A stretch of DNA of 64,000 bases from Candidatus Nucleicultrix amoebiphila FS5 (GTDB lineage: Bacteria; Pseudomonadota; Alphaproteobacteria; Caedimonadales; Nucleicultricaceae), in the NCBI RefSeq assembly GCF_002117145.1, contig NZ_CP008743.1, positions 434,001 to 498,000 on the forward strand. The letters are read 5' to 3'. A program made the translations under genes and the position numbers. Below the pieces are notes generated by a model, which saw nothing but the letters and a program-made list of their open reading frames with translations, was not told the origin of the DNA and ran no database searches. Below, in pieces: positions 43,430-52,356 of the stretch (positions are counted from its first letter, which is position 1; each line of letters begins with the position of its first letter).

Positions 43430-44383
43430 TTAAGCAGCTACTTCTATGTGTGCCAACCATTCCTTATCCATAAACTTGCTCATATAATTACGGATGCCGT
43501 CCGGGAGAATCACCACGCATTTTTCGCCCGTTTTCAGCTCTTTTGCGGCTTCCAAGGCTCCATGGGCAGCTGAACCAGATGACCCTCCAACAAGCAGACC
43601 TTCTTCACGAATAAGACGCCGTGCCATAACAAAAGAATCTTGATCATTGACCTTTATGTAACAGTCGACCAACGTGTTATCGAGAACCTTTGGAAAGAAA
43701 TCATAGCCAATCCCTTCCACGTGATAGCTATGCACTTCAGTTCCGCCTCCTAAAATCGACCCATAGGGATCAATGCCAACGATCTTAATCTTTGGATTGA
43801 GTTCCTTCAGACGACGCGCAACTCCTGTAATTGTCCCGCCCGTTCCAACCCCCATGACGACCATGGATAAGCTTTCTCCCATATCTTGCCATATTTCTTC
43901 AGCCGTTGTCTTATAATGAGCATCAGGATTTCCGGGATGAGAATATTGATCAAGAATGTGCGAATTTGGAATTTCTTTTTGAAGACGACGCGCTAAGGAT
44001 ATGTGACTTTCAGGTGAATCCCAAGCGGCTTCCGTAGGGGTACGATAAATAGTGGCTCCTAGCGCTTCTAAAGTAACCTGCTTTTCGCGACTCATCTTTT
44101 CCGGCATAGTAATTACAACTTTATACCCCTTGACCGCGCCAATAAGCGCTAGACCAATCCCCATATTTCCCGACGTTGCTTCAATCAAAGTATCTCCAGG
44201 CTTTATGTGTCCTTGGCGTTCAGCGGACTCTATCATTTCAAGGGCAGCACGCTCTTTAACAGATCCTCCAGGATTCAAAAATTCACATTTCCCATATACT
44301 TGGCAGCTTAAGTTCTTCGCAATCTGATTGAATGGCACAATCGGTGTACGCCCAATGGTTTCAAGAATGGAATTAAAGATCAT
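43430..44383 (-). CDS. Cystathionine beta-synthase/cysteine synthase family enzyme
   Basis: A 317-residue PLP enzyme. The PLP lysine is in 'LNPGGSVKERAALEMIE', the PLP-binding asparagine loop is EATSGNMGIGLA, and the phosphate loop is GVGTGGTITGVARRL. The C-terminal 'LPDGIRNYMSKFMDKEWL' is characteristic of cystathionine beta-synthases rather than O-acetylserine sulphhydrylases. It lacks the regulatory CBS domains. It would join serine and homocysteine (or make cysteine), but the precise activity is uncertain. Confidence 0.88.
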   Translation of the reverse strand: MIFNSILETIGRTPIVPFNQIAKNLSCQVYGKCEFLNPGGSVKERAALEMIESAERQGHIKPGDTLIEATSGNMGIGLALIGAVKGYKVVITMPEKMSREKQVTLEALGATIYRTPTEAAWDSPESHISLARRLQKEIPNSHILDQYSHPGNPDAHYKTTAEEIWQDMGESLSMVVMGVGTGGTITGVARRLKELNPKIKIVGIDPYGSILGGGTEVHSYHVEGIGYDFFPKVLDNTLVDCYIKVNDQDSFVMARRLIREEGLLVGGSSGSAAHGALEAAKELKTGEKCVVILPDGIRNYMSKFMDKEWLAHIEVAA

Positions 44384-44608
44384 AGTACCCTCTGATTTTT
44401 GATTTGATAGGATCGTTTCTATAGAAAAATCTTTTCAATGCCCAGTTTTTTTTAAGATCTGCATTCACAGCTTATTGATTTTATTATCTTTTAGAGAGTC
44501 TGTTAATTTTTCTTACCAAATTACTTAACAAATATTGTAAAATAATTTATCGTACTAAGGTTAGAAAAACAAAAAATATAAAAATAACAACTTAAGGAGG
44601 CCCTCCCC

Positions 44609-45424
44609 ATGCGCGTTCTGGTGATTGAGGATGACTCAGGTACCGCGAAAACTTTGCAGATTGCTTTACAGGGAGAAGGTTTTGTCTGCGATACCACCGG
44701 CGTTGGCGAAGATGGTTTAGACATCGCTCGCCACTACGAATATGACCTGATTATCTTAGACTTGATGCTCCCCGATATTGATGGCTATGAAATTTTAAGA
44801 CGACTCAGAGCGGTACAAGTATCCACACCAGTGCTGATTCTGTCTGGCCTGTCTGATATCGATGATAAAATTAAAGGTCTCGGCTTTGGCGCTGATGACT
44901 ATCTCACAAAACCCTTTAACCGAGAAGAACTTCTAGCACGTGTTCGCGCAATTATTAGAAGATCACGCGGTCATTCAAACTCTATGATTAACGTTGGTCG
45001 TCTTAAGATTGATTTGAATGCTAAGACTGTAGAAGCGGATAATAAGCTTCTTCGCCTTACAGGACGGGAATATGCCATTCTTGAGCTTTTAGCAATTCGC
45101 AAAGGAGCGACGCTTTCTAAAGAAGTCTTCTTAAACCACCTCTACGGCGGTATGGAGGAACCTGAATTTAAGATTATTGATGTCTTCGTTTGCAAATTAC
45201 GTAAAAAACTTGCAGATGCTTTAAGCGGAGAAAATTATATTGAAACCGTTTGGGGGCGTGGGTACGTCTTAAGAGAACCTCGTAAAGAAGACATGGCGAC
45301 CAGTTTTTCATCCAATAAAAAATCGCCTACTGTATCCCCCTCTTCGGCCCCTAAAAAGGTCAGCGCATCGAGCAACGCTAAAAAAGACTCCTTAACACTC
45401 CCCAAGATCTCTGGAGCACGTTAA
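44609..45424 (+). CDS. ctrA: CtrA-type response regulator
   Basis: A 271-residue OmpR-family regulator that controls cell-cycle genes in alphaproteobacteria. The receiver domain has acidic pocket E8/D9/D10 region (VLVIEDDSG), the phosphoacceptor in [13 protein letters not shown] and the lysine in YLTKPF. The winged-helix domain has '[19 protein letters not shown]' and '[20 protein letters not shown]', the CtrA-specific recognition region. An unusual ~45-residue Ser/Lys/Pro-rich extension follows the DNA-binding domain. A clear terminator follows the gene. Confidence 0.93.
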   Translation: MRVLVIEDDSGTAKTLQIALQGEGFVCDTTGVGEDGLDIARHYEYDLIILDLMLPDIDGYEILRRLRAVQVSTPVLILSGLSDIDDKIKGLGFGADDYLTKPFNREELLARVRAIIRRSRGHSNSMINVGRLKIDLNAKTVEADNKLLRLTGREYAILELLAIRKGATLSKEVFLNHLYGGMEEPEFKIIDVFVCKLRKKLADALSGENYIETVWGRGYVLREPRKEDMATSFSSNKKSPTVSPSSAPKKVSASSNAKKDSLTLPKISGAR

Positions 45425-45444
45425 AAATCACTCTATAAACGTCA

Positions 45445-45483
45445 ATTTGAGGCACGAAAGTGCCTCAAATGCTATTTTATTTT
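45445..45483 (+). terminator. ctrA terminator
   Basis: An 11-base-pair stem ATTTGAGGCAC/GTGCCTCAAAT (45445-45455 and 45460-45470) with a GAAA tetraloop, followed by a T-rich tract (GCTATTTTATTTTTTATTT). Confidence 0.9.
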
Positions 45484-45639
45484 TTATTTTTCTTTTATTT
45501 TTTTTCTACAAGATCCTTTTATTTACGAGGTAATCAAAGTATTACAATAGTAGTTATAATTTTATGAAAATAATTTATACTATATTTACATCTTTTTTCT
45601 TGACATATGAGTAATTTAATAATATATATGACTTATGTT

Positions 45640-45960
45640 TGTTCTGCAGAATAACATTTACCCTTGTCTCTCCCTCAACAAGAGAGAGAAGCGTAAGGAT
45701 ACGTGAAAGAAGTAATAGGTCATTAAGATCTTAAGACCACACAGTAAACGATCTTTTAAAAGGATATGGGTTAGTTGTCCGCCGGCCCAGGACCTTTTAA
45801 GAAGATTTTTAGAGTGTTAAAAGAATTTTTCCCCGGGGAAAGAGCTTCGAAGGAAGAGAAATTGAGAAGGCTCTCCCTTTGAAAAACGGTATCATGCTCT
45901 TTCCTCCCTCAGCGTCCTGAGCCACCCAGGCGATGGGGGAGTGAAAGGGTCATCACCCAA
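45640..45960. other. Structured intergenic region, no coding frame
   Basis: This stretch holds several strong inverted repeats: TTAAGATCTTAA (45723-45734), a ~13 bp stem between 45751-45763 and 45793-45806 (ATCTTTTAAAAGG with a bulge), the palindrome TTCCCCGGGGAA, an AGAGC/GCTCT stem and a CTCAG/CTGAG hairpin inside a CTTTC..GAAAG element. It contains no plausible gene. It may encode a structured RNA, or be the decayed flank of the repeat array that follows. Confidence 0.35.
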
Positions 45961-45990
45961 CAAGAACAATAAAAAACATCGTCAGAAAAT

Positions 45991-46543
45991 GTCATCACGC
46001 GATTCTTTCAGAACCGCGGGGCGATTCAGTGTGCTTGTAACCAAACCACGTCTCTGCGAGGCCCCTTGGCCGCGGCAGTCCATATTGCTTATTTAACTGG
46101 ATCACGTCGCTTCGCTCGTGATGACGCACTTCTATAGGCCGTCATCGCGCCGATTCTTTCAGAACCGCGACAATTCAGCGTGTTTATTGGTAACCAAACC
46201 ACGTCTCTGCGAGGGGCCCCTTGGCCGCGGCAGTCCATCTTGCTTATTGTGCTGGATCACGTCGCTTCGCTCGTGATGACGCACTTCTATAGGCCGTCAT
46301 CGCGCTGGTTCTTTCAGAACCGCGGGGCGATTCAGCGTGTTTATAACCAAACCACGTCTCTGCGAGGCCCCTTGGCCGCAGCCATATTGCTTATTTAACT
46401 GGATCACGTCGCTTCGCTCGTGATGACGCACTTCTATAGGCCGTCATCGCGCTGGTCTTTCAGAACCGCGGCAATTCAGCGTGTTTATTGGTAACCAAAC
46501 CACGTCCCTGCGAGGCCCCTTGGCCGCGGCAGTCCAGCGTGCT
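45991..46543. repeat. Intergenic repeat array 2 (four ~150 bp units)
   Basis: Four copies of the same unit as in the 13.6-14.0 kb array. The CCCCTTGGCCGC block starts at about 46062, 46217, 46368 and 46516, giving spacings 155, 151 and 148. The inner ATCACG..CGTGAT inverted repeat, GTCATCGCGC and GGTAACCAAACCACGT blocks are all present. The third unit has lost part of the GGCAGTCC motif. Arrays lie ~32 kb apart in the same orientation. Confidence 0.9.
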
Positions 46544-46780
46544 TTTTAGGTTCCCCCTATTTCCTTCTGACTTTTGATTGCTGGCTTCTTGACAATTTCT
46601 AAAAAGAGAGTACAAATCGGGACGATTAATTTTGCTCCCATGGGCCAAACGCATACTCAAATAAATTTGGTATGATTATGGCGCATGGGTGTGTTGATTT
46701 ATTTTTATTTTGCAAAGCAAGCGTTTTCAAGTATGTGAAAATGCGTATGCGATTTGGAGTTAAAACTTTAGGATTTAAAC

Positions 46781-48310
46781 ATGTCAAAAAACACACCCCA
46801 AGAATTTGGTAAACTAAGGGCTGCATTGTGGCCCATCCATGGATACGAGCTTAAAAAGTTCCTCCCCATGGGCTTTATGATGTTCTTTATTCTCTTTAAC
46901 TACACCATCCTACGAGACGTAAAAGATGCTCTCGTCGTGACCGCTCCAAAGTCCGGAGCCGAAGTGATCCCATTCATCAAAGGTTGGTTAGTTGTTGCCT
47001 CAGCGTTCGTGTTCTTCTTTGTTTACACGAAACTGACAAACATCTTTTCCGCAGAAAAGCTCTTTTATGGAATTGTCATTTTCTTCATCGCTTTTTTCGG
47101 ACTGTTTGCTTTCTTCATTTATCCGAATCGTGAACTTTTTCACCCTTCTCAAGACTTTATTCAGCAAGTTCAAGATAGCTATCCACGCTTGCGTTACATC
47201 GTAGCGATCTATGGTATCTGGTCTTATGCTGTATTTTACATGATGGCTGAATTGTGGGGAAGCGTGATGGTTTCACTCTTATTCTGGCAATTCGCAAACG
47301 AAATTACACGTACACAAGAAGCAAAGCGTTTTTACGCACTCTTTACACTGATTGCTAACGTTGCGTTAATTTTCTCAGGTGAGACGATTGCGCGTTTCTC
47401 AGAACTAGAGCACGCAGAAGGTGTTGATTCTTGGGGCGTTTCATTACGTTGGATGATGGGAACAGTTGTTGTTTTCGGTGCAATTACAATGTTTATCTAT
47501 CGCTGGATGCAGAAGAACGTCTTGACCAATCCTATGTACTACGATGCAGCTGAAGCGGCGCAAAGCAAAACCAAAAAAGTTAAAAAACCAAAGTTGGGAA
47601 TTATGGAAAGCTTGAAGTTCATCTTCACCAATCCATATCTCGGCCTCTTAGCGATCTTGGTTATCGGCTACGGTGTGTCTATCAACATCATCGAATTGCT
47701 CTGGAAGTCCCGCTTGAAAGAAGCTTTCCCCGATCCAAACAGCTATGCTTGGTTCATGGGTAACTTCTCAAAGTACACAGGTATCGTGACAATGGCATTG
47801 ATCTTCATGACCAAGGGCGTTGTTCGTAAGTTTGGTTGGATGACCGCTGCGATCGTCACACCTTTGATTGTTTTCATCACAGGCGGTCTTTTCTTCCTCT
47901 TTATCGCCTTTGATCAAGAAATGACTCTGTTTATGGAAAACATTGGTCTTGTTGGGTTTACTGCTTTGATGCTCGCTGCTTACATTGGCGCTGCTCAGAA
48001 CATTTTGAGTAAGGGTACAAAATACTCTCTCTTTGATCCAACAAAGGAAATGGCCTACATCCCCCTCGACCAAGAGTCTAAAGTTAAGGGTAAGGCTGCC
48101 GTTGACGTTATCGGTGGTCGTCTTGGAAAAGGTATGGGAGGGTGGATTAACCAAGGTCTTCTCCTCATAACTGCAGGCAATGCCATGACGATTTTCCCTT
48201 ACTTGTCAATTATCGTAAGCGTTGTCGTGCTTATTTGGTTGATTTCAGTAAAAGCTTTAAACACACGCTACTTAGCGATGTTAAAGGCTTCTCCTGAATC
48301 TTCAAAGTAA
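46781..48310 (+). CDS. tlc: ATP/ADP translocase (Tlc/NTT family)
   Basis: A 509-residue, twelve-helix nucleotide translocase, of the type energy parasites use to import host ATP in exchange for ADP. The N-terminal 'NYTILRDVKDALVVTAPKSG' is the hallmark. Other conserved parts are 'AELWGSVMVSLLFWQFANEI', 'FKTELRR'-like charged loop equivalents (here LLWKSRLKEAFPDPNSY) and 'KEMAYIPLDQESKVKGKAAV'. The gene has its own terminator. The shorter paralogue lies in the F0 operon at 41.1 kb. ATP/ADP exchange is likely, but NTT substrates vary. Confidence 0.93.
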   Translation: MSKNTPQEFGKLRAALWPIHGYELKKFLPMGFMMFFILFNYTILRDVKDALVVTAPKSGAEVIPFIKGWLVVASAFVFFFVYTKLTNIFSAEKLFYGIVIFFIAFFGLFAFFIYPNRELFHPSQDFIQQVQDSYPRLRYIVAIYGIWSYAVFYMMAELWGSVMVSLLFWQFANEITRTQEAKRFYALFTLIANVALIFSGETIARFSELEHAEGVDSWGVSLRWMMGTVVVFGAITMFIYRWMQKNVLTNPMYYDAAEAAQSKTKKVKKPKLGIMESLKFIFTNPYLGLLAILVIGYGVSINIIELLWKSRLKEAFPDPNSYAWFMGNFSKYTGIVTMALIFMTKGVVRKFGWMTAAIVTPLIVFITGGLFFLFIAFDQEMTLFMENIGLVGFTALMLAAYIGAAQNILSKGTKYSLFDPTKEMAYIPLDQESKVKGKAAVDVIGGRLGKGMGGWINQGLLLITAGNAMTIFPYLSIIVSVVVLIWLISVKALNTRYLAMLKASPESSK

Positions 48311-48336
48311 AGCCTCAAGGTTTTACTCTCACTTAT

Positions 48337-48366
48337 AAAGCCAGCCCTTCCAAAGGGGCTGGCTTT
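48337..48366 (+). terminator. tlc terminator
   Basis: An 11 bp stem AAAGCCAGCCC/GGGCTGGCTTT (48337-48347 and 48356-48366) located 26 bases after the tlc stop codon, with an A/T-rich tail. Confidence 0.85.
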
Positions 48367-48445
48367 ATTAAAAAAATCTCACTCTTGAATCAACTCAAAA
48401 TAGTTCTTATGTATATCCCATAACTCCAATTTAAGATTTAAATCG

Positions 48446-49240
48446 ATGTATCATTTGCTTGTCAGATTTCTAGTATTATTTCTTTGTGCCGCAAAACTCT
48501 CGGTGGCCTCATCTGAGTTTATCGTTGACGAAACAACTTTTTTTCCTAGCACTCCTCCCATCACAGATCTATTTGATGAAGATGAGAAAGAAAAAGAAAA
48601 CATAAATTCTGGGCTTCCTGACCATATATATGAGCGCTTAAGCAAATCTAAATATAATGTACGCACACAAATTAAAAAATCCTTAGAACCCTCTATTGCT
48701 CCGCATTATTGGGAAGATTCTTTAAAATTTCCAGTGTTCTGCGTAGGCACCGGTCGTTCTTGGATGGGTATTCTGTTTTCAAGTGATCATTACATTCCGA
48801 CGATCGTAGAAGAACAAGATACAACGCTTGATTTGAATAAAAGAATAAAACCTCATTTCAATGAGCGTGCCTGGGATATAGGTGACACTTCATCAATCCT
48901 CAAAAGGCGCGGCGATTATGGTTCAGTATTTTTCGCCCATGTGGGCTACGGCATCGACTCCGAAGAACCGACAAAAAAAGCCTTAAGAATGTATTTTGAT
49001 CTTTTAAAATCAGGAGGGTTTTTTCTTTATAAATCCTATGTTATTGAAAACGACATTCAGAATCCAGAAAGCACCTCTCGCCCCAGTGATCAACTGCTCG
49101 CTAAAGAAGTCCACACGAAAAAAATCTTCGCAAGTGTTGGGTTCACAGATGTCACAACTTTGATCGTTCGTGAAAAAGAATTTCCTGGATCAGATCCAAT
49201 TTCTCTCTTAGTTTTTGCATATAAGCCTCAAGTTTTATGA
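48446..49240 (+). CDS. Exported protein with methyltransferase-like C-terminal part
   Basis: A 264-residue protein with a signal peptide (VRFLVLFLCAAKLSVA). From about residue 93 it resembles a class I methyltransferase fold: a glycine-rich loop after a strand (FPVFCVGTGRSW, residues ~95-106), a mid-domain acidic strand and 'MYFDLLKSGGFFLYKSYV', then 'FASVGFTDVTTLIV', as in the post-core strands. The usual motif I acidic residue pattern is weak, so it may be degenerate or only similar. First gene of a row of five secreted-protein genes. Confidence 0.5.
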   Translation: MYHLLVRFLVLFLCAAKLSVASSEFIVDETTFFPSTPPITDLFDEDEKEKENINSGLPDHIYERLSKSKYNVRTQIKKSLEPSIAPHYWEDSLKFPVFCVGTGRSWMGILFSSDHYIPTIVEEQDTTLDLNKRIKPHFNERAWDIGDTSSILKRRGDYGSVFFAHVGYGIDSEEPTKKALRMYFDLLKSGGFFLYKSYVIENDIQNPESTSRPSDQLLAKEVHTKKIFASVGFTDVTTLIVREKEFPGSDPISLLVFAYKPQVL

Positions 49241-49340
49241 ACATTTAAAATAACTCTAGATTATTAAAAATCGCTGGAGTATTTTTCGGCAACTGACAAA
49301 TGGATTTGTCAGTGTCGATCATTAAACAGTGAGGATCATT

Positions 49341-49871
49341 ATGAAAATAAACTTATTAAACACTCTGCTAGCTGTCTCATTTACTTTGGGAACGAGTGCA
49401 CTTTCTCTCGCCACCGATACTTTGAAAGAAGAGAATGAGACTGAGACAAAGACGCCCACCATTCTTGTTACTCCACAAAAAGGAGAATCCTCTTTAGAAG
49501 AAGTTAAAGCTCCAGAAATCGTTCAAACTCTCGATGTAGACTCATTTTTTGAAGACCAGGGTTCTGAAAAGGGACTAGATGTTAAAGAAGAAAAAATCTC
49601 ACCTGCTGAATCTTCTGATGATGAGAGCTCTGGAACTGAAAAGAAAAAAGGCAAGCGCAGCAGTAGTGATAGAAAAGAAGAAACTGAAGAACCAGCACGT
49701 GACCCCAACAGTCCCCATAAGAGAAGATTAAAAGAATTTTTCACAAACCTTGAAGAAGGAAAAGAAATGACTTTTGAATCCTCTACAGGACTTGCTCTTC
49801 TTTATAAGAAAGAGGCCGGAAAAGTTTTCCTTCAAACAGATGAAGGTTGGGAAGAAGATTCTCAAGGCTAA
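49341..49871 (+). CDS. Secreted protein, member of a local paralogue family
   Basis: A 176-residue protein from ATG 49341 (AGGA upstream) with a signal peptide (AVSFTLGTSALSLA). The middle is disordered and rich in E, S, K (e.g. 'SSDDESSGTEKKKGKRSSSD'). The last ~50 residues form the conserved family module: NSPHKRRLKEFFTNLEEGK, then 'STGLALLYKKEAGKVF' and a final W. The same module ends the proteins at 50.9 and 51.8 kb. A strong terminator follows. Function unknown. Confidence 0.7.
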   Translation: MKINLLNTLLAVSFTLGTSALSLATDTLKEENETETKTPTILVTPQKGESSLEEVKAPEIVQTLDVDSFFEDQGSEKGLDVKEEKISPAESSDDESSGTEKKKGKRSSSDRKEETEEPARDPNSPHKRRLKEFFTNLEEGKEMTFESSTGLALLYKKEAGKVFLQTDEGWEEDSQG

Positions 49872-49892
49872 AATACGTTTTTTCCATCAAAA

Positions 49893-49922
49893 GCAGTGCC
49901 TTAAACAGCACTGCTTTTTTTT
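49893..49922 (+). terminator. Terminator after secreted-protein gene
   Basis: Stem GCAGTGC/GCACTGC (49893-49899 and 49908-49914) followed directly by eight T. Confidence 0.9.
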
Positions 49923-49984
49923 GCTTTCGATCTTAAGAAATTTTCACTAGCATGGTGGAGTCAATAATAAACAGGAGGTCGATT

Positions 49985-50734
49985 ATGCGTATTAAGAATA
50001 TAACAAAAATTCTCATGACAAGCTCACTTTTAACCCTGAGCCTCGGAAGTTTTTCCTATGATGTCTTTGCCTCCGATGTTTTGCAGGAAGAAGAAAAAGA
50101 ATCAGGTAGTTCTCCAGTCAGCAACGTAACATCTGTATCTTCTCCACAACAGCAGAGTTCATTTTTATGGCGCTATACTTTTGGCTTATTTTTAGATTCA
50201 TCTCCGTCAACCTCAACACAGCCAAGTTCGCTGCCTGTTGAAAAACCAGTCGTAGATGAAAAAGATTCGTCCCCCCTTCCCTCTACATCTGATTCGTCTA
50301 CGGGTGGGTCCCATGGATTAGAAACCATAGATCCAACAATGCTTGAAGCTTGGGCAAAAAAGAAGGGCTATACGAATACTGACGCGCTTCTACAGAGTGT
50401 CATGATGTCTAAAGGCTCTGATGCTCTTGAAGAAGATGACGGGACCAAGGAACTTACCGACGCTATGCATGCCCTAAAAATGGAGGGACAAGAAGAAAAG
50501 AGTGAGAAATCCACTGCACTTTATCTTGAAGGAACTGAGGCTCTTGGGTCCATTAAAATTGTTGGAGATAGCGACCTCAATGTTTATCCAGGGCTAACTT
50601 ATATCGTCAGCAAGAAAAATGGAAAAGGCGAGAAAAAAATTGCTGCTGAAAATCTCCGAATTCATCCTGACTTTACGTACCATGTCATCAGAGTTGAGAC
50701 AACGGATGGAACTATTCTGTGGACTAAAAAATAA
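49985..50734 (+). CDS. Secreted Ser/Glu-rich protein
   Basis: A 249-residue protein from ATG 49985 with AGGAGG seven bases upstream. The signal peptide is MTSSLLTLSLGSFSYDVFA-like (residues ~9-29). A long disordered region, rich in S, E and P, follows. A short aromatic patch 'FLWRYTFGLFLD' recalls the W/F-rich segment of the paralogues at 51.8 and 52.5 kb. The C-terminus is a compact, beta-rich module ('YPGLTYIVSKKNGKGEKKI' and 'FTYHVIRVETTDGTILW') different from the family module. It has its own terminator. Function unknown. Confidence 0.65.
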   Translation: MRIKNITKILMTSSLLTLSLGSFSYDVFASDVLQEEEKESGSSPVSNVTSVSSPQQQSSFLWRYTFGLFLDSSPSTSTQPSSLPVEKPVVDEKDSSPLPSTSDSSTGGSHGLETIDPTMLEAWAKKKGYTNTDALLQSVMMSKGSDALEEDDGTKELTDAMHALKMEGQEEKSEKSTALYLEGTEALGSIKIVGDSDLNVYPGLTYIVSKKNGKGEKKIAAENLRIHPDFTYHVIRVETTDGTILWTKK

Positions 50735-50757
50735 CAAAGCTTATTTAAAATATTCAG

Positions 50758-50791
50758 CCTCTTGGGTGACATTACCCAAGAGGTTTTTTTT
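50758..50791 (+). terminator. Terminator after secreted-protein gene
   Basis: Ten-base-pair stem CCTCTTGGGT/ACCCAAGAGG (50758-50767 and 50774-50783) followed by eight T. Confidence 0.9.
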
Positions 50792-50899
50792 ATTTCGCAA
50801 ATCTTCTAACTTAAGTCTTTTTCTTGTTGGAAAAATTTAAACTCTCCTTTATGATAGCAAAAAATAATACATATATCGATAAAATAGGGAGTTTTAACT

Positions 50900-51454
50900 A
50901 TGAGAGGCCTAAAGCAATCCAGCGACTTAATTTTAAGTACGATCATTTTGGCTTATGTTTCTATAATGCCAAGCTTTGCTTCAAATCTATCCCAAGAATT
51001 ATCCCAAGAAGAAAGAGAGGCCCGTATTGATAAAATGATCGCTGAATTTAAAGAAATTAATTTTGACGGCCTAGATAACCTTAACAAGGCAACTCCGGTG
51101 AGTTCTCCTCCTGCAACTCCTGAACAAAAACCAAATCAAAACTGCGCATCTTCTTTTAGCCCACAAATAGATATTATCTGGGATTATTTTTCGAAAAAGA
51201 CGCTTGGAAATAAATCTAACGAAGACGATTCCGATGAGAGTGATGACGAATCCAAAGGAATTTTGAGTCCTGATAGTGGGTACTACAAATTCAAAAATTT
51301 CTGTAAAGCCCTTCGAGAAGGAGAAGAAAAATTTTATCACAGTACAGGTTCAGGGCTTAGTTTTTGGGTAAAGAAAGTCGGAAAAGAAATATATTCAAGA
51401 TCAGATACAACTGAACCTTGGCGCGATAAAAATAGCGATCCTGTGGACAAATGA
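50900..51454 (+). CDS. Secreted protein with the shared C-terminal module
   Basis: A 184-residue protein behind AGGGAG, with a signal peptide (IILAYVSIMPSFA). A short acidic linker precedes 'ILSPDSGYYKFKNFCKALRE', then 'EKFYHSTGSGLSFWVKKVGK' and a PW dipeptide. This is the most complete copy of the local module: SPDS.YYK.K.FC..L.EG..K.Y.S.TGL..W.KK..GK....PW. An imperfect CAGAGTG..CACTCTG hairpin follows the stop codon. Function unknown. Confidence 0.75.
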   Translation: MRGLKQSSDLILSTIILAYVSIMPSFASNLSQELSQEEREARIDKMIAEFKEINFDGLDNLNKATPVSSPPATPEQKPNQNCASSFSPQIDIIWDYFSKKTLGNKSNEDDSDESDDESKGILSPDSGYYKFKNFCKALREGEEKFYHSTGSGLSFWVKKVGKEIYSRSDTTEPWRDKNSDPVDK

Positions 51455-51526
51455 GTCTCAGAGTGAGTAAGAGCACTCTGCAAAGTGATACAAGAGACTC
51501 TTATTTTCTTTCTTGCTCTAAAAAAG

Positions 51527-51604
51527 TTTTAAAATCAATGTCTTTCCCATTTTTAAAATTTTGTTATGATCCGGACACGTGTTTTCAAAAACGCGCATCA
51601 ATTA
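51527..51604. repeat. Upstream block duplicated before a paralogue gene
   Basis: About 78 bases closely similar to 52357-52436, which lies before the next paralogue. Both contain TTTAAAATCAA, a T-rich stretch, TTTTGTTAT(G/C)AT (a -10-like TATGAT at 51565-51570) and CAATTA near the end. It probably carries the promoter, duplicated with the gene. The remaining sequence up to 51755 contains no other feature I can support. Confidence 0.7.
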
Positions 51605-51755
51605 TAATAATTAACACTCATTCGCTTTCAAACAATGAGCAGGAAAATACGGCAAAATTTACGGAACGCATTTGATAGACGCCGTACATTGAAGCCGCTG
51701 TATGACAGTTCTCATGAACGGGAGGGAAAGAGTATAAAAGCTTTGGGAGAGATGT

Positions 51756-52298
51756 ATGAAAAATATTACAAAACGATTTATATTACTGTTTTTTGCCGTG
51801 TGTTTATGGTCTTTGAATTTACACACCCCACTTCAATCTTCAAATGATTTTCGGCAATTGGGGCAAGAGGAAGACGATAATGGAAGACGACAATCACAAT
51901 CGTCATCATCGCAAGAAGATGAGGGTGAAACAGCTCAAGCCTCTTCACGATCTTGGGCTGGAAAATCCTATGACAACATTAGCTTTGTCATTACTTGGCC
52001 CTTTAAGACACTCTGGTGGATTGTCACGTATCCATTCAGTTCTTCATTAGAAGAAGATTCTGAGGAAGATGAAGACAGTTCTGCTGACGGTGATGGCATT
52101 TTAAGTCCTGATTCTACGTACTATAAAAGAAAAACTTTCTGTCGTACTTTAAAAGAGGGGCAAGCAAAGCTATACAAAAGCCCCACAGGACTTGAGTATT
52201 GGTTAAAAAAAGAATCCGGAAAAATACTCTCTAGTGAACACCAAAACGGCCCATGGAAGCAGGAGAAAAACGAGAGCGATTCTGACGACAGTGAATAA
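51756..52298 (+). CDS. Secreted protein with the shared C-terminal module
   Basis: A 180-residue protein starting at ATG 51756 with GGGAGAG upstream. It has a signal peptide (LLFFAVCLWSLNLHTPLQS). The middle has an aromatic motif SFVITWPFKTLWWIVTYPF, shared with the next gene's product. The end carries the family module ('ILSPDSTYYKRKTFCRTLKE', 'SPTGLEYWLKKESGKI', a PW) and an acidic tail. The first ~12 residues and ribosome site are nearly identical to those of the following gene, evidence of recent duplication. Confidence 0.78.
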   Translation: MKNITKRFILLFFAVCLWSLNLHTPLQSSNDFRQLGQEEDDNGRRQSQSSSSQEDEGETAQASSRSWAGKSYDNISFVITWPFKTLWWIVTYPFSSSLEEDSEEDEDSSADGDGILSPDSTYYKRKTFCRTLKEGQAKLYKSPTGLEYWLKKESGKILSSEHQNGPWKQEKNESDSDDSE

Positions 52299-52318
52299 TC
52301 AATCATTTCTATTCCAAA

Positions 52319-52346
52319 TGACAGGGAGGTTATCGCCTCCCTGTCA
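52319..52346 (+). terminator. Hairpin after secreted-protein gene
   Basis: An 11 bp stem TGACAGGGAGG/CCTCCCTGTCA (52319-52329 and 52336-52346) 20 bases after the stop codon. No clear T run follows, so termination strength is uncertain. Confidence 0.6.
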
Positions 52347-52356
52347 TCAAAATAGA

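Noticed and set aside
46180-46398. Open frames inside repeat array 2
   Set aside because: They are translations of the repeat units and contain the same peptide per unit; no start or ribosome site.
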